From NCBI RefSeq assembly GCF_040412425.1, contig NC_089756.1, positions 2,789,998 through 2,853,997 of the forward strand: 64,000 nt of DNA. Direction: 5' to 3'. Under the pieces are notes generated by a model. That model worked only from the letters and a program-made list of their open reading frames with translations. It had not been told where the DNA came from and did not search any database. Positions within the stretch are counted from its first letter, which is position 1. Each line of letters begins with the position of its first letter. Source of the stretch: Macrobrachium rosenbergii. Lineage: Eukaryota > Arthropoda > Malacostraca > Decapoda > Palaemonidae. Both the position numbers and the translations under genes were made by a program. Shown piece after piece: positions 34,704-45,261 of the stretch.

Positions 34704-35259
34704 CTCTGCAAACGTCCTGTTGCCTCACAAATACGCAAACACTCGCCAAAGTTCTGCAAAACACGGATGCGTCAAAAAATCGCTCTCTGACGATGCGCCA
34801 CTGATCCTTTCTGGTACGGGAAGGAGGAAATTCGCGCATGCGTGTCTGGGTGACGCTTATAAACAAAACAACAGCTTGATCCGTGAACTCCCAGCATCCC
34901 TCAAGGCGTGTGATTTAAAACCTTTCGCAAACTAGGCCTATAATTATTTTTCCGCGAATATTTAAAAAAACCATTTTTAGTCGATGTATGGTACGTCCAC
35001 TTGACACCCAACAGACAATTTTAGTCGACGTATGGTACGTCCAGTAGGCGTTAAGGGTTAACAGCCATAAAAAGACATACATAATGCGTTGCAGGACATG
35101 TAAAAGCCAGATATATATATCGGCGGACAGGCCGTACAATGATGCATACAGTAAGATACATAAAGAATCTGAAATAATAACAAGTAACATAAATGATGTG
35201 ATTAATTTACATATGAAGAGCGAAACACAAGAATGGGGAGGCGATTTGACGCCCTTACA

Positions 35260-36000
35260 ACTTCAATTAGTGATTACATAAGAGATATAAAAACAAACAT
35301 TGTAAATAAATGGCAAAATATGTGGAACGAGGAACCTATAAATAATAAATTGAAACATAAAATCCAGTGTTGGGAAATGGAGCTCATCGTGTCAGAGAGA
35401 GAGACGCACAAAAGTAATTCTGACGCGTCTGTGAATAGGCCATACTCGTTTGACACATGGACACTTGAACAGTCCACATGGCCCTCCTCCCGAATGCCCA
35501 GAATGCAAAGTGTTGATAACAGTCAAACATGTGTTGTGTGACTGTCCAAAATATAATCAACAGCAAGTATCAACCTTCAGAAATACAGGCAGTCCCCGGT
35601 TATCAGCAGGGGTTCCGTTCTGAGGGCGCTTTTTCGGCAATTTTAGTTGCTTACCAGCGCCGATTTTTGGTTATCGGTGCCTCTGCTAGGCATGTATTGG
35701 TGCCAATACCCAATTATCGGCACTGATAAGCGGAAATCAGTGATTTTCAGCGCCGAAAATTGCCGATTTTTGTCACTAGACAAGCCCCATAAAACCGGAT
35801 CACCATTAATTGAGCCTGCCGTTAACCAGAGACTGCCTGTAAATCGATGGGGGAAATTTTATCGGAATCTTATACATTTTCAGTCGTCCCAATTTTAACA
35901 TTCATGAAGAATTGTAACTTAATAAACAAAATATAAAACCAAGTAAATAATGAAAATACAGAAGCCCGTAGGGCGTTTAAAAAAAGTGATGTAATTTATT
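35260..36000 (+). pseudogene. LINE H C-terminal region and 3' end
   Basis: The frame resumes after Gypsy F with TSISDYIRDIKTNIVNKWQN, then in a second frame IGHTRLTHGHL and a zinc-like CPECKVLITVKHVLCDC near 35490-35560, as found at the C-terminus of I-type LINE proteins. MITE 2 interrupts it at 35586. After it, ESYTFSV and ARRAFKKSDVIYSEF close the ORF near 35985, followed by a T-rich tract. Confidence 0.7.
35586..35839. mobile_element. Tigger/pogo-type MITE 2 in LINE H
   Basis: Ends CAGGCAGTCCCCGGTTA and CAGAGACTGCCTG with TA on each side (35584-35585 and 35840-35841). It shares the interior with MITE 1 at 26700 and is about 70 bp shorter. Confidence 0.82.
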
Positions 36001-36179
36001 CTGAATTTTAATTTTTAATTTTTTTTTATTTTATTTTCTTTTTAAACTAATTTTTTTTTATATGTAGGGAAACAAGCAAATGTATTTATCATATAGATGT
36101 GTTTCAGAGTAAAAGCATGTTCATTATACAGTTTTTTGTTTTAAACTTCATTTTCATTTATTCACCATCATGTGAATGA

Positions 36180-36312
36180 CCTATTTGGTCCTAGTTCTAG
36201 GCCTATGGCCTAGACCTGGTATTTCATCCTAATCCTTCGGGCCAGCCCTATGAGAGCTGATAGTCAGTTCAGTGGTCTGGTTAAACTATTGCAATAGTAA
36301 TAATAATAATTT
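36180..36312 (+). mobile_element. SINE fragment (5'-truncated) with TAA tail
   Basis: TCCTTCGGGCCAGCCCTATG and GTTCAGTGGTCTGGTTAAAC are the 3' body of the SINE at 11842, here on the plus strand. It ends in TAATAATAATAATTT. Confidence 0.75.
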
Positions 36313-36333
36313 GTAGGAAGTTGTCCCTTCTGA

Positions 36334-38367
36334 CTACCTACCTGTCTTTGAGGAAAACTTTTGGGGTGACTGAAAGCTTATAAGATTTTTGGTCATAGTG
36401 AGCCTTTTTTGTGTTGGATAAATGGAAGTTTCGGATTTTTTGTTTCCTGAATTCCCCTTTTTCAAGGCGAGTGTACACTGTACAGTTCTGTTGGCGGACT
36501 TGTTCATTAAGTTGAGCCACAACAGACTCATCAAGCAGGCCCTTACAGAAGGGGTTAGACTGTAATAATGAAGTCACATTGGGGAGTGACTTGTTGGAGC
36601 CCTCCACTGTTTCCATTCGCACTTTTATGTGCTATTCTAGAAAGTCATAGGGTGCTTCCCATAGGGTTCTCATAAGACTTTTGTCCACAGCTGCAAAAAT
36701 TGTTCTGGAATCTTCTGGAAGCCTGTTGGTGGCAACTTCCAACAAGGTGGTAGAGGTCATAATACTAAGGAGGTGGATCTTAGCATGAATTTTGGTGAGG
36801 CAGTCCCCTCTGAGATTCTTCTCATAGGGATCCCAAACTATTGAGTAGCTATATCTAGGGAGATTTTTCCTTTCAAAAGGAGTCGAAGCATTGCCCATTC
36901 CTTGGTGGAATTATTCGAGATGGGGATGACCGTGGCAAATGGCTTTAATTCTGCCATTCTCTCATTTTCTAGTCGCTACAAAGTTCTGAAAATCTGCCTT
37001 CACATGATTAATTATTTTAAAAGTGAAGGGACAGAAGGCTGGAGCTACTCGGTGGGTAATTTGGATCATATCCAAAATACCAGTAGAGGTCCATTTTCTG
37101 TTGACCTGGTAAAGGGTGTCTTCTATAGCTTTCAATGCTATAGACACAGGTAGGAGAACCGTTTCTTTTAGTGTTTCTCATTGTCTGCTGAAGTTGGTAC
37201 CAGGTCCCATTCTGTATTAGGGAATGCTGTCCTGTCTGTAAATTCTACATGTACAACTTCGGTCATGGTTTTTCTCTCATTAATGAGATACTTACCATTG
37301 GGAGAGAAAATGCACATTGAGGCATCTTGCCAAGGATTATCGGTATCGTCAGGGGTGAATATTGGAGCCTGTATTATCTTTTGATCTGAAGTTTTGTAGT
37401 CCGAGCTGGCCATTTTGTTGTTTCCAGCCACAATTATAACATCAGACCCTGTTTGGGCGGAATTTGTATCCACTCTCACTTTTTGGTTACAGGATGAAGT
37501 ATTCCTACACATTGGGGTGTACAGGACTGACCTAATTTCCTTTTTGGAATTATGTATCATGTCCCTTACATACTGCCATTCTGTGGCAAGGACATCTTTT
37601 ATGTTACTCATAATTTCCTTACAGAATTGATCAAATGTCACAAACTGTGTAACCCTTTTGGCGGACCTTGTGCAATCTGACTTAGCTTCAACAACTGAAG
37701 TATAGCTTCCGGTTAACTAAGGGCCAGAAATCCTGGGTGAATTACTGTATCCCTCTGAGATTGTAGTCATTTCACTCGGGGTTAGGTGGATTCTAGTATT
37801 CATTTTGGGGGAAATATCTTTTTCAGCATGTGATAGCTGCATGGGGGATAGATTTCCTTCTGGAAAGTTTCTCCCATGTATAGCTGAAATTTGTGTCCCA
37901 GATCCTTGTGGGTTCAGCAAGGTCGTTTCAGTGGCAATGTCCACTTCATGTTCACTAATAGGGATGTCACTCCCAAGTTAAGATTCCTTCACTTTCTCAG
38001 TGGGGTTAACCTGGCAGGTACTGGGGACTGATATTTCTGGATTTTGGCCCAAACATAGATCTTGTTCTGAAAAAGTGTTAAATATCTGCTACCAGAGTTC
38101 TGCCGGAAGGATATAATGTCCCCCTTCCTCACTCCTCCTGAACCTCAGAACCCATTGAGACAGCTTAAAGCCAGCTTTTTCATCCATGCTACCAATTTCA
38201 CATATATTTGGTGACCAACCAGATTGTCCCTGTTTTTTGCAAGGACTACATTCATGGCAGGTGGTATGGGTCGTACCCACTGGTAAAAAACGAACCGAGC
38301 AATTTACTGCGGAACACTTGACCTGAGGGTCCTGCTTAATGGCGGCCTTGTAGTGATATAAAACAAG
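36334..38367 (-). pseudogene. Unassigned minus-strand ORF series, possibly DIRS-like ORF1
   Basis: Five open stretches on one strand (38388-38089, 37944-37717, 37641-37168, 36898-36632, 36622-36338) are separated by stops or frame changes. The most 5' one has Cys pairs (CSAVNC, CHECSPC, NICEI), loosely like the Cys region that opens DIRS ORF1. A later part has SLMRTLWEAPYDFLE and LLDESVVAQLNEQV. DIRS B inserted at its 5' edge. I do not recognise a family. A host gene cannot be excluded, but the stops argue against one. Confidence 0.35.
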
Positions 38368-38562
38368 TTTGTTCCTACACAAGTACAAACCCTTGGTCCT
38401 TTACTTATGTGGGGGTTACTTTTGGCGAAAGCTGAACTGGCCGCTAAAGACTTAACAAGGCGGTGTGGTAGTATAACTACTGGCTGGGTAGTTGGGTGGT
38501 AGCAGTGGGGGACCCACACTACCCTCTGCCCGGCGTCATGCGTTCACTTTACTTTCTAGCCT
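38368..38562 (+). repeat. Left inverted terminal repeat of DIRS copy B
   Basis: Reverse complement of 51671-51888 over GGTCCTTTACTTATG, GGCGGTGTGGTAGTATAACT, GGTGGTAGCAGTGGGGGACC and CCCGGCGTCATGCGTTCACT, with few differences. Confidence 0.92.
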
Positions 38563-38693
38563 TGTCTGATGCGGACGTGTTTTCCTGGCTCTCTGCTTGG
38601 ACCTTCCTGGAAGCTAAAGCTGTACCTTTTCTTGGTGCGTTTGTTCCTGTTTTGTTTTTTGCTTGAGTATAATTGTGCGTGTTTGTGATGATG

Positions 38694-41411
38694 GATGAGT
38701 TATCGCAAACCCATGACTCTGATAAGCCTGTGCACTGGGTATGTCCTGGTAAGGATAAAAAATGTGGCACCTTCCGCTGTAGTGCGGACTCGGACCCTCA
38801 CTCCCTTTGCTTAAAGTGTAGGAAAGGGAGTAAGGACCCTTCTGAATGTACTGTAGACGAACGTTGTGAGGAGTGTAGGCTTTGGTCCCCTGAGCAGTGG
38901 GATAGGTGTTCTTGGAGGCCTAGATATAAGCGTAAGGAGACCAAGGCGCCGGAGGTGCTGTCTTCAGCACCTTCGACTCCGTCAGTTGCGAATCCTTCAC
39001 AGGCATATCTAGGCCCCGAAGGCCTTCCCTTGCTGCCGATTCTTAGTTCTGAGTCTGTCTCGCTGTCCCCTTTGTCTGCATCTGCAGTCACCGAGGAGGC
39101 GAGATCAGTGGACCTAGGCTGCACTCCTCTTAGTTCTCCCCCTCACCCAGAGTCGCTGATCCCTGGGTTAGGGGCCCCCCCTACCCGTCTTTGTCTTCCG
39201 CAGGGTTGGCATCTGTGCCTGGTTTGAGTCAGGCGTGGGAGTCACCCGAGATGGTTGGTACACCTGATCTGCCATCGCTCCTCGCACACATCAACTGTGC
39301 TGTGCGAGAGGGGCTACTCCACCCTCCTCCCACTACCCACATGGTCACTGCTCTAACCACCACTACCGTCACCGCTGTGCTGCTGGGGAGTGTGATGACC
39401 ACCGTCGGAACGCACCATGCATATGGTGCAGTCCCTACTCCAGCTGTCTCCGTGTCTGCTCGGTCACCCCGCCCCACCTGGCTACGCTCCCACGCCTCCC
39501 ACCACGCTTCCACCGTTGCCCGTGCCGGTCATGCAGACGTTCCTTACTTTGTTGCCTGTGTCTGTCTCTGTGATGCCTACTACCACCTTTCGACATGAGT
39601 CCCCAGCTAGTCATCGCACTCTTGTGTCATCTGCTGTTGCTGCCCCCACCCCCATCGACCCCTGGTCTGTCTTCAGTAGGTTGAGGGATGCTGTGTTATC
39701 GCTGATCAAGAAGAAGAAGAAGCGCGCACACCAGCCATCTACGTCTTCGTCTTCTACTTCGTTGTCGTCCTCGTCTTCTTCTGCCTCTTCGCCCCCCTCT
39801 TCTATGACCAGTCAGTCTAAGAAGGGGAGGGTGGATCCTCCCCCACTAAGAAGACTCGCTCTTCTAAGGGGGCACAGTCCTCCCCTCGAAGAAGGCAGGG
39901 ACGTGCCCGGACGTTAGGTACAGCAGTCTCCAATTGGCAGTCCGCGCCCCTGCGTTGGTCTCCTCTACACGCTCCAGTGCGGAGGACCGTCCAACGTTTC
40001 AGTGTGGATCGGCTGTGAGGAGGCTGTCCCTGATCGTCAAGGCAGTCGCTCGCCCAGACGAGTAAGTCCGTCTAGGCCCTCTCGCGACGCTCCACTGCGG
40101 GTTGGAGATCGTGAGGGGTCCGGGCCTTCCACTGGTTATTCCAGTGGATGTGACAGTAGTGTTCGCTCTGCCTCTCCCACCCCCCAACTTCTTCAGGATT
40201 CTCTGGGAGGAGACAGGCTGTTGGTAGGATTGCTGGAGTTGAGGCTCTTGTGCAATCAGCATCAGAGGTGTCCGGTCCTTCCTCACTCCAACCAAGTGAG
40301 AGGTCGTACGCCTCTGTTGTCAGGGGCAGAGATACTGGGTCTGTCTCGGGCTCTCCTGCGGGAGGGGCCTTTCTAGAAGACCATCTCTTGGAAGGTCCGC
40401 TGCCAAGAGATCTGGACACTCCAGAAATGCAGAGAGCATTTGTTGAGGTCGTGGTGCTGATTCGTCAGCACAATGGTGTGGAGGAACTACCTCCAATTCC
40501 CTTGGAAGAACAGTCATCCAGGTTGGAGGAGTTTTATGCTTCCAAGAAGGAACCGAAACTCTCCCTTGGACTACCATGGTCACCCTTGGCGGACAGCGTC
40601 CTCAAGCAGGTGAATGACTTGGTCTCTGGACCAACGTCTTCGCTTTGCTCGACTCGCTCTACCAAGCTCTTACCTCCACCTCTACCGAGACAGAAGTAGT
40701 ACTACATGCCTTCGGAGGGAGCATTGCAGCAGAAGGTAGTGGAACTGGGCCTAGCTCGTCTAGCTCCTGGTACCACTTCAGCTCAACTAACTGGGGAGCC
40801 TGTGCTCCTCACGCAAGCTGAGCTGAACGCCCTGGAGGGGACAGCCCTGTCTGCTCTCCAGGTAATCTCCTGGCTCGACAACTGGGCCTTCGCGTTGTCA
40901 AGGATCACGTCTTCATCTGGCTCTCAGAACAAAGACCCGATCTTCAGGAGTCTTTGGGTGGAAAGGCCATCTCTTTTATAGCCCACCAGATGGCAAACCT
41001 GTGGGCAAACCTGGTACTGAAGAGACGGGACACGGTGCTGTCCCGGATCTACAGATCAGTGGGCGCCGAAGCAGCAGTCTCCCTGTGCAACGGACCAATT
41101 CTGGACGCCACCTCCCTCTTCCCCAGAGGAGAGGTGGATGCTGTGTTGGACCAGAGGAAGGCCGACGAACGCGACCGTCTTGTCACCAGGCGGCGACAAA
41201 AGGTGTCGTGCAGCCTTCTCGTCCTGCGGCCTGGACTGTGAGCCAGGCTAGCACCTCAGCCCTGAAGAAGTCTGGTGCTTCGACGGGCGCTCGAGAAAAA
41301 GTCCAGACCTCTTCTTCTCCGCCACGGAAGGAACTGCAGGGTCCCTTTCGCCAACCTGTTCCCCCCAAGAGGAAAGGTAAGGCAAAGAAGAAGAGAAGAG
41401 CAGCTCACTAG
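38694..41411 (+). pseudogene. Gag-like ORF1 of DIRS copy B (frameshifted)
   Basis: It starts MMDELSQTH at 38694. The Cys array is CPGKDKKC, CLKC, CEECRLWSPEQW. Frame changes begin near 39190. A Lys-rich then Ser-rich tract (KKKKRAHQPS then poly-Ser, about 39705-39810) has a counterpart in copy C. The C-terminal region has VEVVVLIRQHN, LEEFYASKKEPKLSLGLP and ISFIAHQMANLWANL-LKRRD, conserved with copy C at 59340-59940. A basic tail KRKGKAKKKRR precedes RT. Probable structural protein. Confidence 0.7.
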
Positions 41412-41449
41412 GGACGGCGAGCCCCCTCAGATGGTGCCGTGGGGGGTGG

Positions 41450-41942
41450 GTGTTTCCTATCATGCCACTGGGCAACTTGGCAGCAATATGGAGTGGAGAC
41501 CTGGGTAGTGAATGTCCTTTGGGAGGGATATTCTCTACCCTTCGAGTCGTCGCCTCCCCTCACCGACATACCAGTCGAGTTCCCCTCTTACCTTCAGACC
41601 CCCGGAGGAGAGGGGCCCTACTTCGGGAGGTCAAAACTATGTTGAGCAAAGGAGCCATTGAAGTCGTAGAGGATCGATCTCCGGGCTTCTACAGCAGGGT
41701 CTTTCTAGTGGAGAAAGCTTCCGGCAGGTGGAGGCCAGTAATCAACCTCTCCCCCCTGAATCGTTTTGTTCGCCATACTAGGTTCAAGATGGAGACGGTA
41801 CGTTCAGTACTGTCAGCCATCAGGGAGGACAACTTCATGCTGACGGTGGACTTGATGGACACGTACTTCGAGGTACCTGTTCATCCATCCTCTCGTCGGT
41901 ACCTTCGCTTTGTCCTCGGAGGAGTGGTCTACCAATTCAGAG
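41450..41942 (+). pseudogene. RT N-terminal half of DIRS copy B
   Basis: GAIEVVEDRSPGFYSRVFLV, RWRPVINLSPLNRFV and TVDLMDTYFEVPVHP (first catalytic Asp block) end at YQFRV, where the Tigger element enters. Removing the Tigger and one TA joins the codons to LCFGLSTAPQVF without a shift. The RT frame was thus open here when the Tigger inserted. Confidence 0.85.
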
Positions 41943-42040
41943 TACAGTGAATCCCCCGTATTCGCGGGGGATGCGTCCCCCCCCCCCGCGAATAGGTCAA
42001 ATCCGCGAATGCTTACAACGCCCCTCTAAAAACGCTTATA

Positions 42041-42800
42041 CCTGTCTACCATGAAGGGTCAAACACTAAAGTATGCCTATAAATACCAGCCTACATCAGA
42101 TATACATTAAACTATTACCTTATTACTGTATTAATCTTTGAAATGATACTATTAATATAATTTCCAAGCCATCTTAAACATTTTATCATTACATTTATAC
42201 GTACGTACTGTATGGCTTACAGCTGTAGGTGAAAATAATCCAGTCCCCCCCTATGTATTCAGCCACACATTTTCTTTCATACAGTTATAAGCCGTTCCAT
42301 TTTCTTTTCAGGGGGAACCATTGGTATTTACATATACAGTATGAAATTCACAAAAAGAGAGAGAAAAATTAAAAAAACGTATGCACATTTTAAAAAATTT
42401 AATACTACGTATATTTGTACCTGTCTACCATGAAAGGTCAACACCAAAGTACTGTATGCCTAAAAATACCAGCCTACATCAAATATACATTAAACTGTAC
42501 CTTATCACTGTATTAATCTTTGAAATGATACTATTAATATAATTTCCAAGTCATCTTAAACATTTTATCGTTACATTTATACGTACATACTGTATGGCTT
42601 ACGGCTGTAGGTGAAAATAATCCAGTCCCCCCTACGTATTCAGCCACACATTTTCTTTCATACAGTTATAAGCCGTCCCGTTTTTCTTTTCGGGGAACAT
42701 TGGTATGTATATACGTATAAATTCACAAAAAGGAGACAAAAATTTTTTAAAAATTTATGCACATTTTAAAAATTACATACTGCTGTACTTATATATTAAG
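42041..42800 (+). repeat. Direct duplication of about 370 bp in the Tigger left flank
   Basis: Two copies start TACCTGTCTACCATGAA (42041 and about 42419) and share GTACGTACTGTATGGCTTAC, CAGCCACACATTTTCTTTCA and CATACAGTTATAAGCCGT. Noncoding. Confidence 0.85.
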
Positions 42801-42919
42801 ATTACTACATACGTAAATCACACGGGTACTCTGCGATGAATGTTGATTAAAGATGATGATGATGAATTAGCTGTGCAGTGCGATGAATAATGATGAAGAT
42901 ATGACTGCACAGCAAAGCA

Positions 42920-45061
42920 GAGTTGTTAAAACTCATCTGAGGGTGCCTCTTCACCTTCAGGAGGCACTTCTTCAGTTGATTTGGGAGGCACGACTTCAGG
43001 CGGTTGGGGAGGCATTTCTTCAGGCGATTCGAGAGGCACTACTTCAGGCGACTGGGGAGGCACTTCTTCAGGTGATTCGAGAGGCACTACTTCAGGCGAC
43101 TGGGGAGGCACTTCTTCAGGTGATTCGAGAGGCACTACTTCAGGCGACTGGGGAGGCACTTCTTCAGGTGATTCGAGAGGCACTACTTCAGGCGACTGGG
43201 GAGGCACTTCTTCAGGTGATTCGAGAGCACTACTTCAGGTGATTTGGGAGGCTTTGGAGGGGCCTTCTTCCGTCCGTTTGATGAACATGGTGATAGGCAG
43301 CTGCTGTCGCTGCTTTTTCATGGTGGTGAGGGTTTGATTATAGGGCTGCCATGCTGAATCAAGCATGTTTGAAAACTTTAAGGTGCATTCCATAAAAGGA
43401 TCCCATGTTGAAACATACTCCTGCATATCCTGAATCATTCTCTTAATGTGGGACGTGGGACAGACGTTCCAAAGTCAGGCCGCTCTCCTCTTCCTCCTGC
43501 TCCTCCCTGAACCTGGCATATCTTCTTCCTCTCTGGCAGACTTCAGTCAGCTCTTCCAAATCCTGGTCCGTCAGGGGGTCAGAGTGAGCATCAATAAGGG
43601 TGCTGATTTCATCCTCGGTGACGTCCTCAAAGCCTTCCCCACCTAGAATCCTCGCCAACTGGACAGCCTTATTAATGGCTGAATGTTGAATTTCTTCAGG
43701 AGAGAAGCCCCTGTAATCATGAACACACTCTGGCCACAACTTGTTCCAGCATGCGTTCAGGGTCTCCTTCTTCATGTCATTCAGTGATCGGCTGATGATA
43801 CTCAGACATGTGGCAGTCGTGAATTTACGCCAATATTCTTTTAGTGTAAATTCACTGTCACTGTCCATTGCAGTTACAAGGTGCTGGAGGGAGTTCCCGG
43901 TACAGAGTGCCTTGAAGGCACGGATCACGCCCTGGTCCATAGGCTGGAGGAGAGGGGTGGTGTTGGGAGGGAGGAACTCAGACTGGACTCCCTTGTAAGA
44001 AAGATCGAGAGGGTGGCCACTAGCATTATCCATAATCAGCAACACCTTGAACTCCATGGCCAAGTCGTTCAGGTATTGCCTAACTTGAGGGATGAAGCTC
44101 TGATGGAACCAGTACTCTGTGAGGACTTTGGTGATCCAGGCCTTAGGGTTATGCATCCAGAACACAGGAAGCAATGCCTTGTTCTTATTCTTGAGGGCCA
44201 TGGGGTTTGCAGCCTTGTAAATGAGGCCTGGTTTAAGCATGAAACCAGCTGCATTCCCACACATGATGAGGGTAACCCTATCCTTCTGGGCCTTGAATCC
44301 GGAGGCTTTAGCTTCGTCCTTCATAAGGTATGTCCGGGAAGGCATCTTCTTCCAGAACAGGCCAGTCTCATCCATATTGAACACCTGTTCTGGATGGTAG
44401 CCCTTCTCGATGATCTTCTTGAAGGCCTCCGGATATTTCGCAGCTGCTTCAGTGTCTGCAGATGCAGATTCCCCATGCAGAGTAACAGACTTTAGGTTGA
44501 ACTACTTTTGAAATCGGTGGAACCACCCCTTGCTGGCCTGGAAACCTTGAGGAGCTGATGATGGTCCTGCTTGGGGTTCTTCCCCCTCTTCTTCTTCTGC
44601 TGGTTCATCAAAGCCTAGAAATTCCAATTCGCCTTCCTCAACGCCTTCCTCTGCCTGTACTACGTCGTCGCCTTCATTAGCAGTTGATAACTGCTGGTGT
44701 TGTCGTGCTTTCTCGCGAATGATGTTGGAGTCAGGGGCACGTTTTTCTTCCGGCAGTCCTTTATCCAGATTGCCAGAGCAGATTCCATTTTCACTATTGT
44801 TTTATCCCTCACTGTTGCAACTGTCTTTGCACTACTGAAGTAGCTCATACTCACAGACTTGCGTATCTCCGCCTCTTTCTTCTTGATATATCTCACTGTG
44901 CTCTCATTAACACTGAAATGGTGGCCAACCGCGGCAAAACTTTTGCCCTCCTTTAACATGTCAAGAAGTTTCACCTTCTCCTCGAGTTTCACAACAGTCT
45001 TCTTTCTTTTAGACTCTCTGCCAGAAGGCTTTGAAGGAGTAGGGCATTTTTTAGGAGGCAT
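42920..45061 (-). pseudogene. Tigger transposase (CENP-B HTH plus DDE_1), frameshifted
   Basis: The minus-strand start is MPPKKCPTPSKPSGRE at 45061. The Psq-like HTH reads EEKVKLLDMLKEGKSFAAVG and NESTVRYIKKKEAEI. A frame change near 44690 and a stop near 44505 come before GESASADTEAAAKYPEAF. The catalytic core is 44384-43443: FNMDETGLFWKK (Asp 1), LLIMDNASGHP (Asp 2), LLQPMDQGVIRAFK (Asp 3), the DDD set of pogo/Tigger. A shift near 43440 leads to a C-terminal tail of 16-residue repeats. Catalytic residues are intact, the frame is not. Confidence 0.88.
42957..43245 (-). repeat. 48-bp tandem repeat coding a Pro/Glu/Ser tail
   Basis: About six copies of a 48-bp unit encode, on the minus strand, the 16-residue repeat PPQSPEVVPLESPEEV. 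It lies after the shifted transposase C-terminus (TMFIKRTEEGPSKASQ). Central units are nearly identical, outer ones diverged. Confidence 0.88.
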
Positions 45062-45261
45062 TTTAGGGCCAAATACCGCTGATGCACAAAGATAAAAAAT
45101 CGAAACGGACAGACGCACGGTTTCACACAGTAAGATGCTGCAAACTATACGCACAATCTGAAGACGATGCCGTGGAGCGTCCTCCCAGAATTCCTTGTTT
45201 GCAAGTTGGTTGTGAATATTCAGCCAATCAGCGCCAAGTGAACACCCAATGAGCGCCAAGG

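Larger units (their letters stand above)
32935..35057. mobile_element. PB2: piggyBac-ended satellite element in the Gypsy LTR
   Basis: Left end CCCTTAAACGCCG, right end GGCGTTAAGGG, each next to TTAA (32931-32934 and 35058-35061). The empty site is seen in the other LTR (GTTAAC), which proves TTAA-specific insertion. Inside are a left subterminal region shared with PB3 (to about 33350), satellite units (33361-34484), and a GC-richer block (34485-34975) partly shared with the left part of PB1. No complete transposase is present. Confidence 0.85.
28306..35259 (-). mobile_element. Gypsy LTR retrotransposon F (Mag/CsRn1-like), minus strand
   Basis: LTRs at 28306-28630 and 32791-35259 flank minus-strand gag, protease, RT-RNase H and integrase in Ty3/Gypsy order. 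On the coding strand the LTR begins TGTAAGGG and ends CCTCACA. The 5' LTR carries PB2; without it the LTRs are about 325 and 342 bp. The element splits LINE H between RNase H and its C-terminal tail. Five-base target repeats are not clear (AGCCT versus ACTTC). The clade is judged from the gag domain and the LLGADFL protease end. Confidence 0.85.
32791..35259 (-). repeat. 5' LTR of Gypsy F, split by PB2
   Basis: LTR halves at 32791-32934 and 35062-35259 align with the 3' LTR. The break falls at GTTAAC, and TTAA is duplicated on both sides of PB2. Confidence 0.88.
11086..36000 (+). mobile_element. I-type LINE (H), decayed and split by later insertions
   Basis: The segments, in order, are ORF1 with zinc motifs (11269-12894 and 17486-17803), EEP endonuclease (18020-18690), RT (19190-21083), RNase H (27677-28305) and a C-terminal Cys/His motif (35260-35985). 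An RNase H domain after RT, together with an APE-type endonuclease, is typical of the I group of non-LTR retrotransposons. The pieces are separated by PB1, a possible solo LTR, DIRS E, Gypsy F and a MITE. DIRS E can be removed with the frame kept. It is therefore the oldest host layer between 11 and 36 kb. The 5' end is uncertain and no target duplication was found. Confidence 0.75.

Noticed and set aside
28306..35259. Clear 5-bp target duplication of Gypsy F
   Set aside because: Flanking bases AGCCT and ACTTC do not match; not claimed.
42957..43245. CRISPR-like array
   Set aside because: The 48-bp units are contiguous without unique spacers and code an in-frame protein repeat of a Tigger transposase; the context is eukaryotic.
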